Assembly: GCA_016720835.1 (NCBI GenBank)
Contig: JADKJW010000031.1
Location: 248,001-312,000 of the forward strand
Direction of reading: 5' to 3'
Origin: Ignavibacteria bacterium
GTDB taxonomy: Bacteria; Bacteroidota; Ignavibacteria; SZUA-365
Length of the DNA: 64,000 nucleotides
Part shown: in pieces, positions 17,509 to 27,892 of the stretch
Numbering within the stretch: the first letter of the stretch is position 1
Layout of the letters: every line of letters begins with the position of its first letter
Notes under the pieces: generated by a model
The model's database searches: none
Told to the model about the DNA's origin: nothing
Seen by the model: only the letters and a program-made list of their open reading frames with translations
Position numbers and translations under genes: made by a program

Positions 17509-18979
17509 AGGTCACTCCGAGTTTGCGCGTGGTGAACCAGCTCCCCTGGAACGGGTAGGCGAGCAGCGTGCCCTCGAGGCCGGCCTCGAAGGACAGGAGC
17601 GGGAAGGGCGTGTACGAGAGTCCCAGCGTCAGTCGCGTCTGCGGCCACCATTCGCGGGTGATGCCCGCATGGGCCTCCGCGAACGGGCCGAGCACCGGCG
17701 ACATGCGCGCCCAGGACGGACGGTAGCGGTACAGCGCGCCGAACCATGGGGTCAGGAGGTTTTGCTCGTACCGCACGGACCGTCCTTCTTCACTGCCGGA
17801 GTAGTTCTGCGGGAAGGCTTCCTGTCCGGCTTCCAGGCCGATCGCGTGTTCTTCATCGATGCGGTATGCGAGCGCGACGGCCATGTCCGCGAACAGGGGA
17901 TCCGACGCGGCGCCGACGGTGGCCGCGGGCGAGCTGCTGTTGCGGAAGCCGCGCAGGCGCGCGTTCAGGCGCAGCGGCTCCTGCCGCAGGCGCAGCGACT
18001 GCGGGAAGTTCCACTCCCCGATGCCGGGCGTTGCCGCGGGGGCCGAGAGTTCCCGCACCGCGCGCAGCGGGATGCCGTCCGCGCCGATCCGCGCAATTTC
18101 CGCCGCCGTCGGGAGGAGCGTGACCGGCGAGGCGGCCGGCGTCATTTCGGATGACTCCGTCCGATGTATGACGGGCGCAGTTTCGGGCTGCCTCATCTGT
18201 TGCGCTTCCCGGGTCGAACCGGACGCGTCGTGCTCCATTCCCGCAGTTTGTGCGAGGGAGGATCGCTGCTGTTTCCCGCCGCCTGTACCGGAATGACCGC
18301 TCGCGTCGCGTGTCGCGCCTCCGCGGGGCGGAGCCGCGCCGGACGAGGCCGGAGGAACAGCGGGGCTCTCGGTCGAAGTCCGGGCGCCGTCCGCATTGTC
18401 CGCTGCGCGCGCAATGCCGCGCTGCGTGGCACGCGCGGCGGTGAGATTCCGGGTTGCGGCTGGCGGGGACTGCTCCGTCGATGAGATTGCGGTCTGCCGG
18501 GGATTCGCGGATGTGACGGGCCGCGATGCATCGTTCCGCGCGGGTTCCTGTTGCGTGGCGGCGATGGACGTGTGCGTGTCTGGTGCAGTGCGCGTTTCCT
18601 GCGCGATGTTTGTGGAATTCCAGGTGATCCAGGCGATGCCGCCGAGGAGGAGGACGATGGAGGAGATGAGGATGAGGCGGCCGTTGCGATTGATGAAGGA
18701 GAGTCCGGTGGCACGCGGGATCGGCAGTGCGGGCACGACAGGCGCGACATCGATGCCGAGGCGCGCAAAGAGGGCGGTGCCGAGTTCGGCGGGGGGGGTC
18801 ATGGACGCGGGGTAGGCGCGCGCGGCGTCGCGGATGGCCCGCGACGAGCGCAGGGCATCGCGCAGCGCGGTGTCGCCCGCGAGGCGCTCGTAGAGCTGCG
18901 CCTCCTGCGCGGCGTCGAGCTCGCTGTCGAGCGCGGCATCGACGAGCCTGTCATCCATATTCATGTCCTGGTCTTGCAT
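17486..18979 (-). CDS. Anti-sigma factor with periplasmic linker and C-terminal outer-membrane barrel-like domain
   Basis: This 497-residue protein lies 21 bases after an ECF sigma gene. Residues 1-75 are a small acidic/helical cytoplasmic domain (DAALDSELDAAQEAQLYERL) like anti-sigma N-termini without the zinc motif. Residues 101-120 (RLILISSIVLLLGGIAWITW) are one transmembrane helix. Residues about 125-310 are low-complexity, rich in Ala, Ser, Thr, Pro and Arg, and long enough to cross the periplasm. Residues about 330-497 look like an eight-strand outer-membrane barrel (alternating MAVALAYRIDEEHAIGLEAGQE, then LGLSYTPFPLLSFEAGLEG) ending in phenylalanine (YGLVVSF). This matches the layout of dual membrane-spanning anti-sigma (Dma) proteins reported in Bacteroides. 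A simpler alternative is an inner-membrane anti-sigma with a periplasmic beta domain. Confidence 0.72.
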   Translation of the reverse strand: MQDQDMNMDDRLVDAALDSELDAAQEAQLYERLAGDTALRDALRSSRAIRDAARAYPASMTPPAELGTALFARLGIDVAPVVPALPIPRATGLSFINRNGRLILISSIVLLLGGIAWITWNSTNIAQETRTAPDTHTSIAATQQEPARNDASRPVTSANPRQTAISSTEQSPPAATRNLTAARATQRGIARAADNADGARTSTESPAVPPASSGAAPPRGGATRDASGHSGTGGGKQQRSSLAQTAGMEHDASGSTREAQQMRQPETAPVIHRTESSEMTPAASPVTLLPTAAEIARIGADGIPLRAVRELSAPAATPGIGEWNFPQSLRLRQEPLRLNARLRGFRNSSSPAATVGAASDPLFADMAVALAYRIDEEHAIGLEAGQEAFPQNYSGSEEGRSVRYEQNLLTPWFGALYRYRPSWARMSPVLGPFAEAHAGITREWWPQTRLTLGLSYTPFPLLSFEAGLEGTLLAYPFQGSWFTTRKLGVTYGLVVSF

Positions 18980-19000
18980 GCGGGTGTGCCTCTGGCGTGG

Positions 19001-19597
19001 CTACGGTTGTGTCAATTCAATGACGTAGGGTTGCAGGATGTCGCGTATGCGCTGCCGGGCGCGCGAGACGCGCAGGCGCGCGGAGAGCGCGGTGATGCCG
19101 AGAACGGACGCGATGTCGGCGTACGGCAGATCCTCGTACTCGCGGAGGAAGAAGGCCTCGCGCTGTTCTTCGGACAGCAGCGCCATGGCGCGGTTCACGA
19201 GATCCAGCAGTTCCCTGTTTTCGAAGGGGCGGTCGTTGACCGTCATGTGGAAATCCTCGATCTCGACGGAATCCTTCGCATCGCGCTTCGCGTTGAGACA
19301 GAGATTGCGCGCAATGATGAGGAGATACGCCGGCACGTTGCGCACCGCGGTGCGTTTCTGTCCCTGCTCGAGGAAGCGCGTGAAGGTCTCCTGAAACACG
19401 TCCTCCGCCTGCACGTGCTCGCCGAACACCGTGCGGCAGTATGCCCAGATGCGCGTCGCATGCCGCGAATACAGCTCCGCGAAGGCCTTGTCCGCCGCCG
19501 GCTTGTCCAGCGCGAGGGCCGCGAACAGCGCGTCGTCGGACATGCTGCCGCAGCCGGGGGCGTCGGCGGGGGCGGAATATGTGCGGGGTTTCTTCAT
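19001..19597 (-). CDS. ECF-type RNA polymerase sigma factor, first gene of the trans-envelope operon
   Basis: This sigma-70-family protein of 198 residues starts at the ATG of MKKPRTYSAPADAPG; longer in-frame starts upstream give a sequence with no family similarity. Region 2 is at about residues 35-105 (AELYSRHATRIWAYCRTVFG, then EDVFQETFTRFLE, then AYLLIIARNLCLNAKRD). Region 4 is at about 130-190 (LSEEQREAFFLREYEDLPYADIA, then ALSARLRVSRARQRI). It is co-directional with the anti-sigma/barrel gene 21 bases downstream, a lipoprotein and a T9SS cargo, so it probably directs its own operon in response to an envelope signal. No obvious Shine-Dalgarno sequence precedes the start. Confidence 0.9.
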   Translation of the reverse strand: MKKPRTYSAPADAPGCGSMSDDALFAALALDKPAADKAFAELYSRHATRIWAYCRTVFGEHVQAEDVFQETFTRFLEQGQKRTAVRNVPAYLLIIARNLCLNAKRDAKDSVEIEDFHMTVNDRPFENRELLDLVNRAMALLSEEQREAFFLREYEDLPYADIASVLGITALSARLRVSRARQRIRDILQPYVIELTQP

Positions 19598-19757
19598 GTG
19601 TTTCAAGGCGCGGAAACGGCAATTTCCGCATACAAACAATGACACGCCACTGTCTCGAGTGTTTCCCCGCGAATTGCCTGAATCGTTCCGCCGCGCATCT
19701 GCATCATATTCGTTGACAGGCACAGCGATCACGCAGCCCTCAATCACGGACCACGCC

Positions 19758-20144
19758 ATGACCATCGACTATACGAAAACCACCGAAAAACCCTTTGCCG
19801 ACGTGCTGCAGGCCGTGCAGGACGCCGCCATGGCGCGGAATTTCCGCACGCTGCATGTGCACGACGTGCAGGCGACAATCGCCGAAAAGGGCTTCGAAAT
19901 CGACAGGTACAGCATTGTGGAAGTCTGCAACGCGGGCTTCGCGTACAAGGCGATCACCGCGCACAAGCCCGTCGGCATGATGCTGCCCTGCCGCATCCTG
20001 CTCTACGCCGACAAGGGAAAGACCGTCGTGTCGCTCATGCTGCCGTCATTGATCTCCGACATCATGACCGGGGCGGACTTCGGGACGCTCCCCGCGGACG
20101 TGGAGAAGATTCTGAAGCACGTCGTGGACGAGGTCACTGCGTGA
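19758..20144 (+). CDS. DUF302 domain protein
   Basis: This is a 128-residue soluble protein of the DUF302 family (pattern TTEKPFADVLQAVQDAAM, then PCRILLYADKGKTVVSLMLPS and a C-terminal helix). Members are small alpha/beta proteins, sometimes heme-binding or associated with redox and sulfur genes; their biochemical role is not settled. The gene diverges from the ECF sigma operon, and its stop overlaps the start of a tiny membrane-protein gene (GTGA), so the two are translationally coupled. The pairing suggests a shared function near the membrane. Confidence 0.8.
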   Translation: MTIDYTKTTEKPFADVLQAVQDAAMARNFRTLHVHDVQATIAEKGFEIDRYSIVEVCNAGFAYKAITAHKPVGMMLPCRILLYADKGKTVVSLMLPSLISDIMTGADFGTLPADVEKILKHVVDEVTA

Positions 20145-20317
20145 CCATTCTCGTCGGCGCCCTCGCGGCCGTCGTGGGCGGCGCAGCAGGCTGGTTCATC
20201 AGCCGCAACATCAGCCGCTTCACCGGAGGCGTCTGTCCGATACTCTGCAATCCCCGTGTCGCCGTCCCCTACTTCGCCTTCATGGGCCTCATGATCGGCC
20301 TCGAACTCTTCCGCTGA
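20141..20317 (+). CDS. Small DUF6132-like membrane protein (58 residues)
   Basis: This short gene starts with GTG overlapping the DUF302 stop codon by four bases (GTGA). It encodes 58 residues: a glycine/alanine-rich transmembrane helix (ILVGALAAVVGGAAGWFI), a short loop with a cysteine motif (GGVCPILCNPR) and a second hydrophobic helix (YFAFMGLMIGLEL). The CP-x-x-C-NP loop between two helices fits small DUF6132-like membrane proteins, which are often found with thioredoxin-like and rhodanese-type genes. The two cysteines may bind sulfur or metal. Thioredoxin follows 117 bases later. Confidence 0.65.
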   Translation: MTILVGALAAVVGGAAGWFISRNISRFTGGVCPILCNPRVAVPYFAFMGLMIGLELFR

Positions 20318-20346
20318 TTGTATTGTTCAAACTCGCGTCATAATAT
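20318..20346 (+). promoter_or_regulatory. Probable promoter of trxA
   Basis: TTGTAT (20318-20323) and TAATAT (20341-20346) are separated by 17 bases. The resulting leader of about 80 bases contains a TTCATCC heptad patch before the thioredoxin start codon. Confidence 0.45.
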
Positions 20347-20360
20347 TCTCTTTTCTTCAA

Positions 20361-20388
20361 TTCATCCTTCATCCTTCATCCTTCATCC
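20361..20388. repeat. Heptanucleotide repeat patch (four TTCATCC units)
   Basis: Four perfect tandem copies of TTCATCC lie in the presumed 5' leader of trxA. They are the inverse orientation of the ATGAANN arms found elsewhere. Confidence 0.8.
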
Positions 20389-20433
20389 TTTCCCCCAGCT
20401 CCCAACTTCAAACCAATACACAAAGGAACGCAA

Positions 20434-23122
<2,689 letters not shown>

Positions 23123-23146
23123 TCGCGACGTTTACGCAACAAGTCT

Positions 23147-23182
23147 GCAACGCCGGATTCCCGCGGGGGAGTCCGGCGTTGC
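23147..23182 (+). terminator. Hairpin after katG, copy of the trxA terminator
   Basis: GCAACGCCGGA (23147-23157) pairs with TCCGGCGTTGC (23172-23182). The sequence is nearly the same as the hairpin at 20800-20833 but lacks a T tract, so termination by it alone is less certain. Confidence 0.6.
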
Positions 23183-23235
23183 GCGTTGTGCGGGATGTTC
23201 CTCCGGTCCATCGGAGTGTGCCCGCCGTTATTGCT

Positions 23236-23264
23236 TTGACATGTTCGACCAATCACGTTACATT
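23236..23264 (+). promoter_or_regulatory. Sigma-70-type promoter upstream of the radical SAM gene
   Basis: TTGACA (23236-23241) and TACATT (23259-23264) are separated by exactly 17 bases. The gene starts about 128 bases downstream, leaving a long leader in which I see no named riboswitch. Confidence 0.65.
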
Positions 23265-23391
23265 GCACTCTGGAGGCACACTGGGAAGTGCTTGAGCAAT
23301 GCGACCTGTGAACGCGCTCATGTGCAACATCGACAGGCACGCCTGCGCGACCGTCGCGATGACCTGATGCCCCACAACACGGAGGCGATGC

Positions 23392-24438
23392 GTGAACAAG
23401 CCCGGGATGCGGATCGCGAAATTCGAGAATCTCGCAAAAGCGTACGTCTCGAGTTACCGTCATGGCACGCCCGCATTCGTGCGGATGCTCCCCACCGACC
23501 GATGCAATCTTCAGTGTTCCTACTGCTGGCAGCGCGATAACACTTCCACGGACATGTCTCTGGCCTTCTTCCAGGCCCACCTGGAAAAGGCGAAGGAACT
23601 GCGCGTCGGCCTGATGACCTTCCTGGGCGGTGAACCAATGCTCTGGAATCCTCTGCCGGAGGCCGTCGCGCTGTGCACCGAACAGCATGTGCTCACGGAT
23701 CTCACCACAAACGGCACGCTCCTCACCGCCGAGAGGATAGAACAACTCGGAGCAGCGGGACTGGATTACCTCAACATCTCCGTGGATGGCGCTTCCGCGT
23801 CTCCCGTGAGCTTCAAAACTTCCATCTTCGAATCCGGGCTGATCGAGGCTCTGAAAGCCGCCCGGGCGAAGCATGGGATGCACGCCCGCATCAACTCCGT
23901 CATCTACAAGAACAACTTCGACGAGATCAGGACGCTCATCGAATTCTCGCACCGCCGGGACATTCAGCTCTCCCTGGGCTTCATCGTACCGCCACTCAAT
24001 CTCGCGCAGCGATCGGCGGACGATATCTTCTTCTCGCGGGACGATGAGCCGCTCCTCCATGACATCGTCGACCATATCCTCGAGAAAAAGAGAGCCGGGT
24101 ATCCCATTATCGACCCCGACGCGTACTTCGAGAACATCTTCAAATTCATTCACCGGGAAAAATTCTGGGAATGCAATTATCCCACGCGGTACGGATGGAT
24201 CAACGTCACCCCCACCGGACAGCTCCGAAGTTGCACCAAGAAAATGGATGCGCTGGATGTCCGTTTCCTCGACCTGGATCTCGCCACACTGCGGGACGTC
24301 CGCGCCATCCTGAAAAAGAACGTGGAGTCCTGCAACATCGATTGCTATTCCAATTGCGCGTACGATTCCTATTTCTACACGCACAACAAGGGCGAGTTTC
24401 TGAAAAAAATACTGCACCGCATCAGACTGCATCATTGA
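23392..24438 (+). CDS. Radical SAM protein with SPASM-like C-terminal cysteines
   Basis: This 348-residue protein starts at GTG, with GGAGG spaced well ahead. The radical SAM cluster motif CNLQCSYC (C-x3-C-x2-C) is at about residues 39-46, followed by the SAM-binding GGEP (FLGGEPMLW) and a TIM-barrel pattern (DLTTNGTLL, YLNISVDG). The C-terminus has further cysteines (SCTKKMD, then CNIDCYSNCAYDSYF) that could hold an auxiliary cluster as in SPASM or twitch proteins. It stands alone with its own promoter; no precursor peptide, glycyl-radical enzyme or cofactor operon is next to it, so the substrate is unknown. HpnH- or MoaA-like chemistry is possible by overall layout only. Confidence 0.85.
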   Translation: MNKPGMRIAKFENLAKAYVSSYRHGTPAFVRMLPTDRCNLQCSYCWQRDNTSTDMSLAFFQAHLEKAKELRVGLMTFLGGEPMLWNPLPEAVALCTEQHVLTDLTTNGTLLTAERIEQLGAAGLDYLNISVDGASASPVSFKTSIFESGLIEALKAARAKHGMHARINSVIYKNNFDEIRTLIEFSHRRDIQLSLGFIVPPLNLAQRSADDIFFSRDDEPLLHDIVDHILEKKRAGYPIIDPDAYFENIFKFIHREKFWECNYPTRYGWINVTPTGQLRSCTKKMDALDVRFLDLDLATLRDVRAILKKNVESCNIDCYSNCAYDSYFYTHNKGEFLKKILHRIRLHH

Positions 24439-24632
24439 TGCAGGCGGATCAGGAGAATATTTTCCGATTTCGCTGCAACGTTTGCGTTCCGTTGCCGTAA
24501 GCCGGAACTGCGTTACACTATCGCAACCGCGTCCTCTCGAACGCAGGCCGGGCCAGCCTGCTCGGATTGCGCGCGGGACACTCCGCACCTCGCCGAACTG
24601 CCGCGTTCGGAGACAACACCGACGGGAACACC

Positions 24633-25322
24633 ATGTACGCAGACAGCCTCCTTTATTCGACCAGGCGCATCGGGACAGGCCTGGCATTCATCATCTTTCC
24701 GGCAGTCTTCATCTTCGCGTTTGCGACGCATCCGGGTCTGTTGCAGCCGAAGCTGCTCGGTCCGGCGGAACTGATTCATCGAGCCCGCGGTGCGGGCCTG
24801 CTTCATTTCGGGCATGCCCTGGTCACGGTCAACACGGCGCTTATGGTCGTTGTCGCGATGCATTTCATGAAGCTGCTGGACCGCCGGACCGGCGCCCGGG
24901 CGGGGTTCCTCGGCGGAGCGCTGGCGATAGCGGGCACGCTGGCGCTGGCCGCGGACAAGGGAGCGCTCTGTCTCACCATGAGCGCACTTGACGGACTCTC
25001 CGATGCCGAATTCGCGGGCATGATGCCCGGCCTGCTGGCCATGTTTTCCACGCAGGGCTGGCTGGTCCTGATCTGGGGCATACTCCTTCTGCCGGTGGGA
25101 TTCGGCATCCAGGCGATCGCTCTCTGCAAAAGCGGGGCTCTGCCGCGCCGGCAGAGCCGCCTGTTCCTCGCCGGCGTGCTCCTGATCGGCACGCCCGATG
25201 GCGTCGAGATCGTCAACCTGACCGCCTCCATTCTGCTGGCTATCGCATTGGTCCCGTACGGCATGCAGCTCATCCGATCCGACCGAGCGGACATCGCCGC
25301 ACCGGTCGCCGTCGTCGCATGA
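24633..25322 (+). CDS. Multipass membrane protein of unknown function
   Basis: This 229-residue inner-membrane protein starts at the ATG of MYADSLLYSTRR. About six hydrophobic segments are visible, including GLAFIIFPAVFIFAFAT, ALVTVNTALMVVVAMHFM, GGALAIAGTLALAAD, WLVLIWGILLLPVGFGIQ and IVNLTASILLAIALVPYG. I do not recognise the family, though the layout resembles small DUF4386-like integral membrane proteins. It is followed 61 bases later by an MDR oxidoreductase in the same direction, possibly as an operon. Confidence 0.7.
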   Translation: MYADSLLYSTRRIGTGLAFIIFPAVFIFAFATHPGLLQPKLLGPAELIHRARGAGLLHFGHALVTVNTALMVVVAMHFMKLLDRRTGARAGFLGGALAIAGTLALAADKGALCLTMSALDGLSDAEFAGMMPGLLAMFSTQGWLVLIWGILLLPVGFGIQAIALCKSGALPRRQSRLFLAGVLLIGTPDGVEIVNLTASILLAIALVPYGMQLIRSDRADIAAPVAVVA

Positions 25323-25383
25323 CCAATCATTCCCGCTCGACGCGGAGCACAGAGTATACAATAATTCCAGGGGACATTGACGC

Positions 25384-26367
25384 ATGAAAGCTATCGTGTA
25401 CGAAGCATACGGACCGCCCGAGGTTCTCCATGTGAAGGACGTCGACACGCCCGCGCCCGGGCGCGATGAAATCCTGATACGAGTGCAGGCGACGACGGTC
25501 ACATCCGGGGACTGCAGGGTGCGGAGCCTCACGGTGCCACGGGGTTTCGGACTTGTCTCGCGGCTGGCCCTGGGCGTCTCGAAGCCGAAGCAGCCGATAC
25601 TTGGAACAGAACTGGCCGGCGTCGTGGAAGCGGTCGGCAGTGACGTGCGGAAGTTCAAGGCGGGCGACGAAGTGTTCGCGTTCACCGATACCCGCATGGG
25701 CTGCTCCGTGGAGTACAAATGCATGCCGGAAGACGGCGCGGTGGAGAAGCGCCCTCCCAATCTTTCCCTCGAAGAATCCGCCGCACTTTCGTTCGGGGGA
25801 ACGACGGTGTTGAGTTTCTTCCGAAAGGGCAGACTGCAGAGCGGAGAGCGCGTGCTCGTCAACGGCGCGTCCGGAGGCGTTGGCACCGCCGCGGTGCAGC
25901 TCGCCAGGCATTTCGGCGCGGAGGTGACGGGGGTGTGCAGCAGCCCGAATGTGGAGCTGGTGCGATCGCTGGGCGCGCGTCACGTCATCGACTATACAAC
26001 AGATGACTTCACAAGGAATGGCGAACACTACGACGTCATCATCGATACCGCCGGCACCGCGCCGTACTCCAGATGCAAGGAGTCGTTGACGCGGCAGGGA
26101 CGCCTGCTCCTGGTGCTGGCCGGACTGCCGGACATGCTGCTGAGCCCGTGGGCGCGGATGACGAGCGGCAGGTCCGTCGTCGCCGGACCGGCTTCCGTGC
26201 GCACGGAAGATATCCGCTTCCTCGCGGAGCTGGCCGCAGAGGGAGTCTTTACGCCGGTCATCGACCGCCGCTATCCGTTCGCGCAGATCGTCGAGGCGCA
26301 TCGCTACGTCGACAGCGGACGCAAACGCGGAAACGTCATCATCACGTGGGGAAATTATGAAGTATGA
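25384..26367 (+). CDS. NAD(P)-dependent alcohol dehydrogenase/quinone oxidoreductase (MDR family)
   Basis: This 327-residue medium-chain dehydrogenase/reductase has an N-terminal GroES-like domain (MKAIVYEAYGPPEVLHVKDV, then GTELAGVVEAVG) and a Rossmann domain with the nucleotide loop GASGGVGTAAVQLAR. The cysteine/histidine set for catalytic and structural zinc is absent, which places it with zinc-free quinone oxidoreductases/enoyl reductases that use NADPH. The substrate is probably a quinone or an alpha,beta-unsaturated carbonyl. The final codons and stop lie inside a heptad repeat (NYEV then TGA within ATGAAGTATGA), so the natural C-terminus may have been remodelled by the repeat. Confidence 0.85.
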   Translation: MKAIVYEAYGPPEVLHVKDVDTPAPGRDEILIRVQATTVTSGDCRVRSLTVPRGFGLVSRLALGVSKPKQPILGTELAGVVEAVGSDVRKFKAGDEVFAFTDTRMGCSVEYKCMPEDGAVEKRPPNLSLEESAALSFGGTTVLSFFRKGRLQSGERVLVNGASGGVGTAAVQLARHFGAEVTGVCSSPNVELVRSLGARHVIDYTTDDFTRNGEHYDVIIDTAGTAPYSRCKESLTRQGRLLLVLAGLPDMLLSPWARMTSGRSVVAGPASVRTEDIRFLAELAAEGVFTPVIDRRYPFAQIVEAHRYVDSGRKRGNVIITWGNYEV

Positions 26368-26483
26368 ATTATGAATGATGAAACGAAGACAAATAATTGT
26401 CTCGATCTTCTTCATACTTCATAATTCATCCTTCATACTTCATAATTCATCCTTCATCCTTCATCCTTCATAATTCAAACTTC
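26357..26483. repeat. Dyad heptad element A
   Basis: The left arm has ATGAAGT, ATGAATT, ATGAATG and ATGAAAC (26357-26384). The core is GAAGACAAATAATTGTCTCGATC. The right arm (26411-26483) is about ten units of TTCATAC, TTCATAA and TTCATCC. The arms are inverted relative to each other, so a transcript could fold into a long hairpin. It spans the entire gap between two genes and includes the stop of one. Confidence 0.8.
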
Positions 26484-27152
26484 ATGAAAACGGTCTGCGT
26501 CATCGGCGCGTCAGGAAAACTCGGACAGTACCTCGTGCAGCACGCGCTGGACTGCGGTTACGCGGTCGTCGCGGTCTGCCGTGAACGCAGCGTCGGCAAG
26601 CTCGCGAGGTTCGCGGGGCGCATCGCCATCAACCCCGGCGCCACGAACGACCGCGAGGTGATCCGGAAGGCCGTCGAGGGCTGCGACGGCGTGCTGACCG
26701 TGTTGTGGCCCTGGGGCGTGCACCAGTACTCGTCGGGCACGGCGCAGGCGGTGCTCGACTTCGCCCCTCCGGGCGCGCGCCTCATCTTCTCCTGCGGCTG
26801 GCACATCACGATGGACGGCCGCGACGTGTATTCCCGGATGTTCAAACTCATGGAGAAGGTGACCGCGCGGATCGGGCGCATGCTCCGCGCGGTGGACGTC
26901 TACGACCAGATCGAAGCCTGCCGCCGCGTCTTTGCGAGCGACACGCGGTGGACCGTGGTCCGCGGCAGCGATCTCGAGGAAGGAGAGAGCCAGGGCCTGC
27001 CCGTGTGGAGCAGGCATGTCGGCGATCCCGTCCTCGCGAGCAACCTCACGCGCCGCACCGACTTCGCGTTGTTCATGGTCGCCGCGCTCGAGAATGACGA
27101 GCTGGTGCACGAGGCGCCGGCGATCTCGGCAATTATGAAGGATGAATTATGA
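26484..27152 (+). CDS. NAD(P)-binding (atypical SDR/NmrA-like) protein
   Basis: This 222-residue Rossmann-fold protein starts at the ATG of MKTVCVIGASGKLGQYLV, where the glycine motif GASGKLG binds NAD(P). The middle resembles atypical short-chain dehydrogenases of the NmrA/NAD-binding type (VEGCDGVLTVLWPWG, then DVYDQIEACRRVF). No classical YxxxK pair is obvious, so a regulatory or isomerase/reductase role is open. The final residues IMKDEL and the stop are encoded by heptad repeats (ATGAAGG, ATGAATT), another case of a gene end replaced or extended by the repeat. Confidence 0.75.
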   Translation: MKTVCVIGASGKLGQYLVQHALDCGYAVVAVCRERSVGKLARFAGRIAINPGATNDREVIRKAVEGCDGVLTVLWPWGVHQYSSGTAQAVLDFAPPGARLIFSCGWHITMDGRDVYSRMFKLMEKVTARIGRMLRAVDVYDQIEACRRVFASDTRWTVVRGSDLEEGESQGLPVWSRHVGDPVLASNLTRRTDFALFMVAALENDELVHEAPAISAIMKDEL

Positions 27153-27224
27153 AGGATGAAACGAAGACAAAACCGTATCTTGTCCTTTCTTCATTCATCA
27201 TTCAACATTCATAATTCATAATTG
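27135..27224. repeat. Dyad heptad element B
   Basis: The left arm ATGAAGG, ATGAATT, ATGAAGG, ATGAAAC (27135-27162) leads into the core GAAGACAAAACCGTATCTTG. The right arm of TTCAT units (27190-27224) follows. The core closely matches the one in element C. Confidence 0.8.
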
Positions 27225-27244
27225 TTTGCATATTCGGAGGAAGT

Positions 27245-27631
27245 ATGAGTGAGGAAAAGGCCAGGAAACCGGCTGGCGAAGGGGAGGCATCCTTCGACTT
27301 GAAGATTCGGACGAAGGCGTTCGCGCTGCGAGTGATCCGGATGATTTGCGCGTTGCCGAAGACGGAGGTGGCCCGGGTGTTGGGAAAGCAGGCGCTGCGA
27401 TCCGGCACGTCGGTTGGCGCAAATTATCGGGAAGCGCACCGCGCGCGATCGAAGGCCGAATTCATCGCAAAGATCGGCGATTGCCTGAAAGAACTGGACG
27501 AAACTGCCTACTGGCTCGAATTGATGGCCGAGTCCGGAATCGTGTCCGCGAAGAAACTGGAATCGCTCAGCGACGAATGCGATCAACTCCTCGCCATCTT
27601 CACAACGATTTCGAAGAGATCGAAGTCGTAG
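27245..27631 (+). CDS. Four-helix-bundle protein (23S rRNA IVS-encoded type)
   Basis: This 128-residue protein of the S23/four-helix-bundle family was first found inside 23S rRNA intervening sequences. The family core is clear: AFALRVIRMICALP, then SGTSVGANYREAHRARSKAEF, then KIGDCLKELDETAYWLELM. The fold is an all-helical pentamer-forming bundle; its molecular role is not established, and a nucleic-acid link is presumed from context in other genomes. It starts at an ATG with GGAGGA eight bases upstream. It lies between dyad heptad elements B and C and not within an rRNA gene. Confidence 0.9.
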   Translation: MSEEKARKPAGEGEASFDLKIRTKAFALRVIRMICALPKTEVARVLGKQALRSGTSVGANYREAHRARSKAEFIAKIGDCLKELDETAYWLELMAESGIVSAKKLESLSDECDQLLAIFTTISKRSKS

Positions 27632-27727
27632 ATGAAAGATGAAGTATGAAGTATGAAGTATGAATGATGAAACGAACACAAAACCGGATCTTGCATTTTT
27701 TCATAATTCATAATTCATACTTCATCC
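27632..27727. repeat. Dyad heptad element C
   Basis: The left arm has six units (ATGAAAG, three ATGAAGT, ATGAATG, ATGAAAC; 27632-27673). The core is GAACACAAAACCGGATCTTGC. The right arm has TTCATAA twice, TTCATAC and TTCATCC (27700-27727). A promoter begins five bases after the element. Confidence 0.8.
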
Positions 27728-27731
27728 TTTC

Positions 27732-27760
27732 TTGACATTCCACCACGCGGGGAGTAGATT
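27732..27760 (+). promoter_or_regulatory. Promoter of the TTGACA-N17-TAGATT type
   Basis: TTGACA (27732-27737) and TAGATT (27755-27760) have a 17-base spacer that begins TTCCA and ends GGGGAG. It is a near relative of the promoters at 28839 and 30301. The DUF4386 gene starts 132 bases downstream. Confidence 0.7.
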
Positions 27761-27892
27761 TCACGCATCAGAGCCTGGCATGCGGATCCATCTACTGACT
27801 TTTGGGTGTCACTGAAATTCGAGGTGATGCTCAGTCGTTGAGAGCAGAGACGCGACATGCTGCACACAGCGCAACGCAATCGGAGGGACGAC

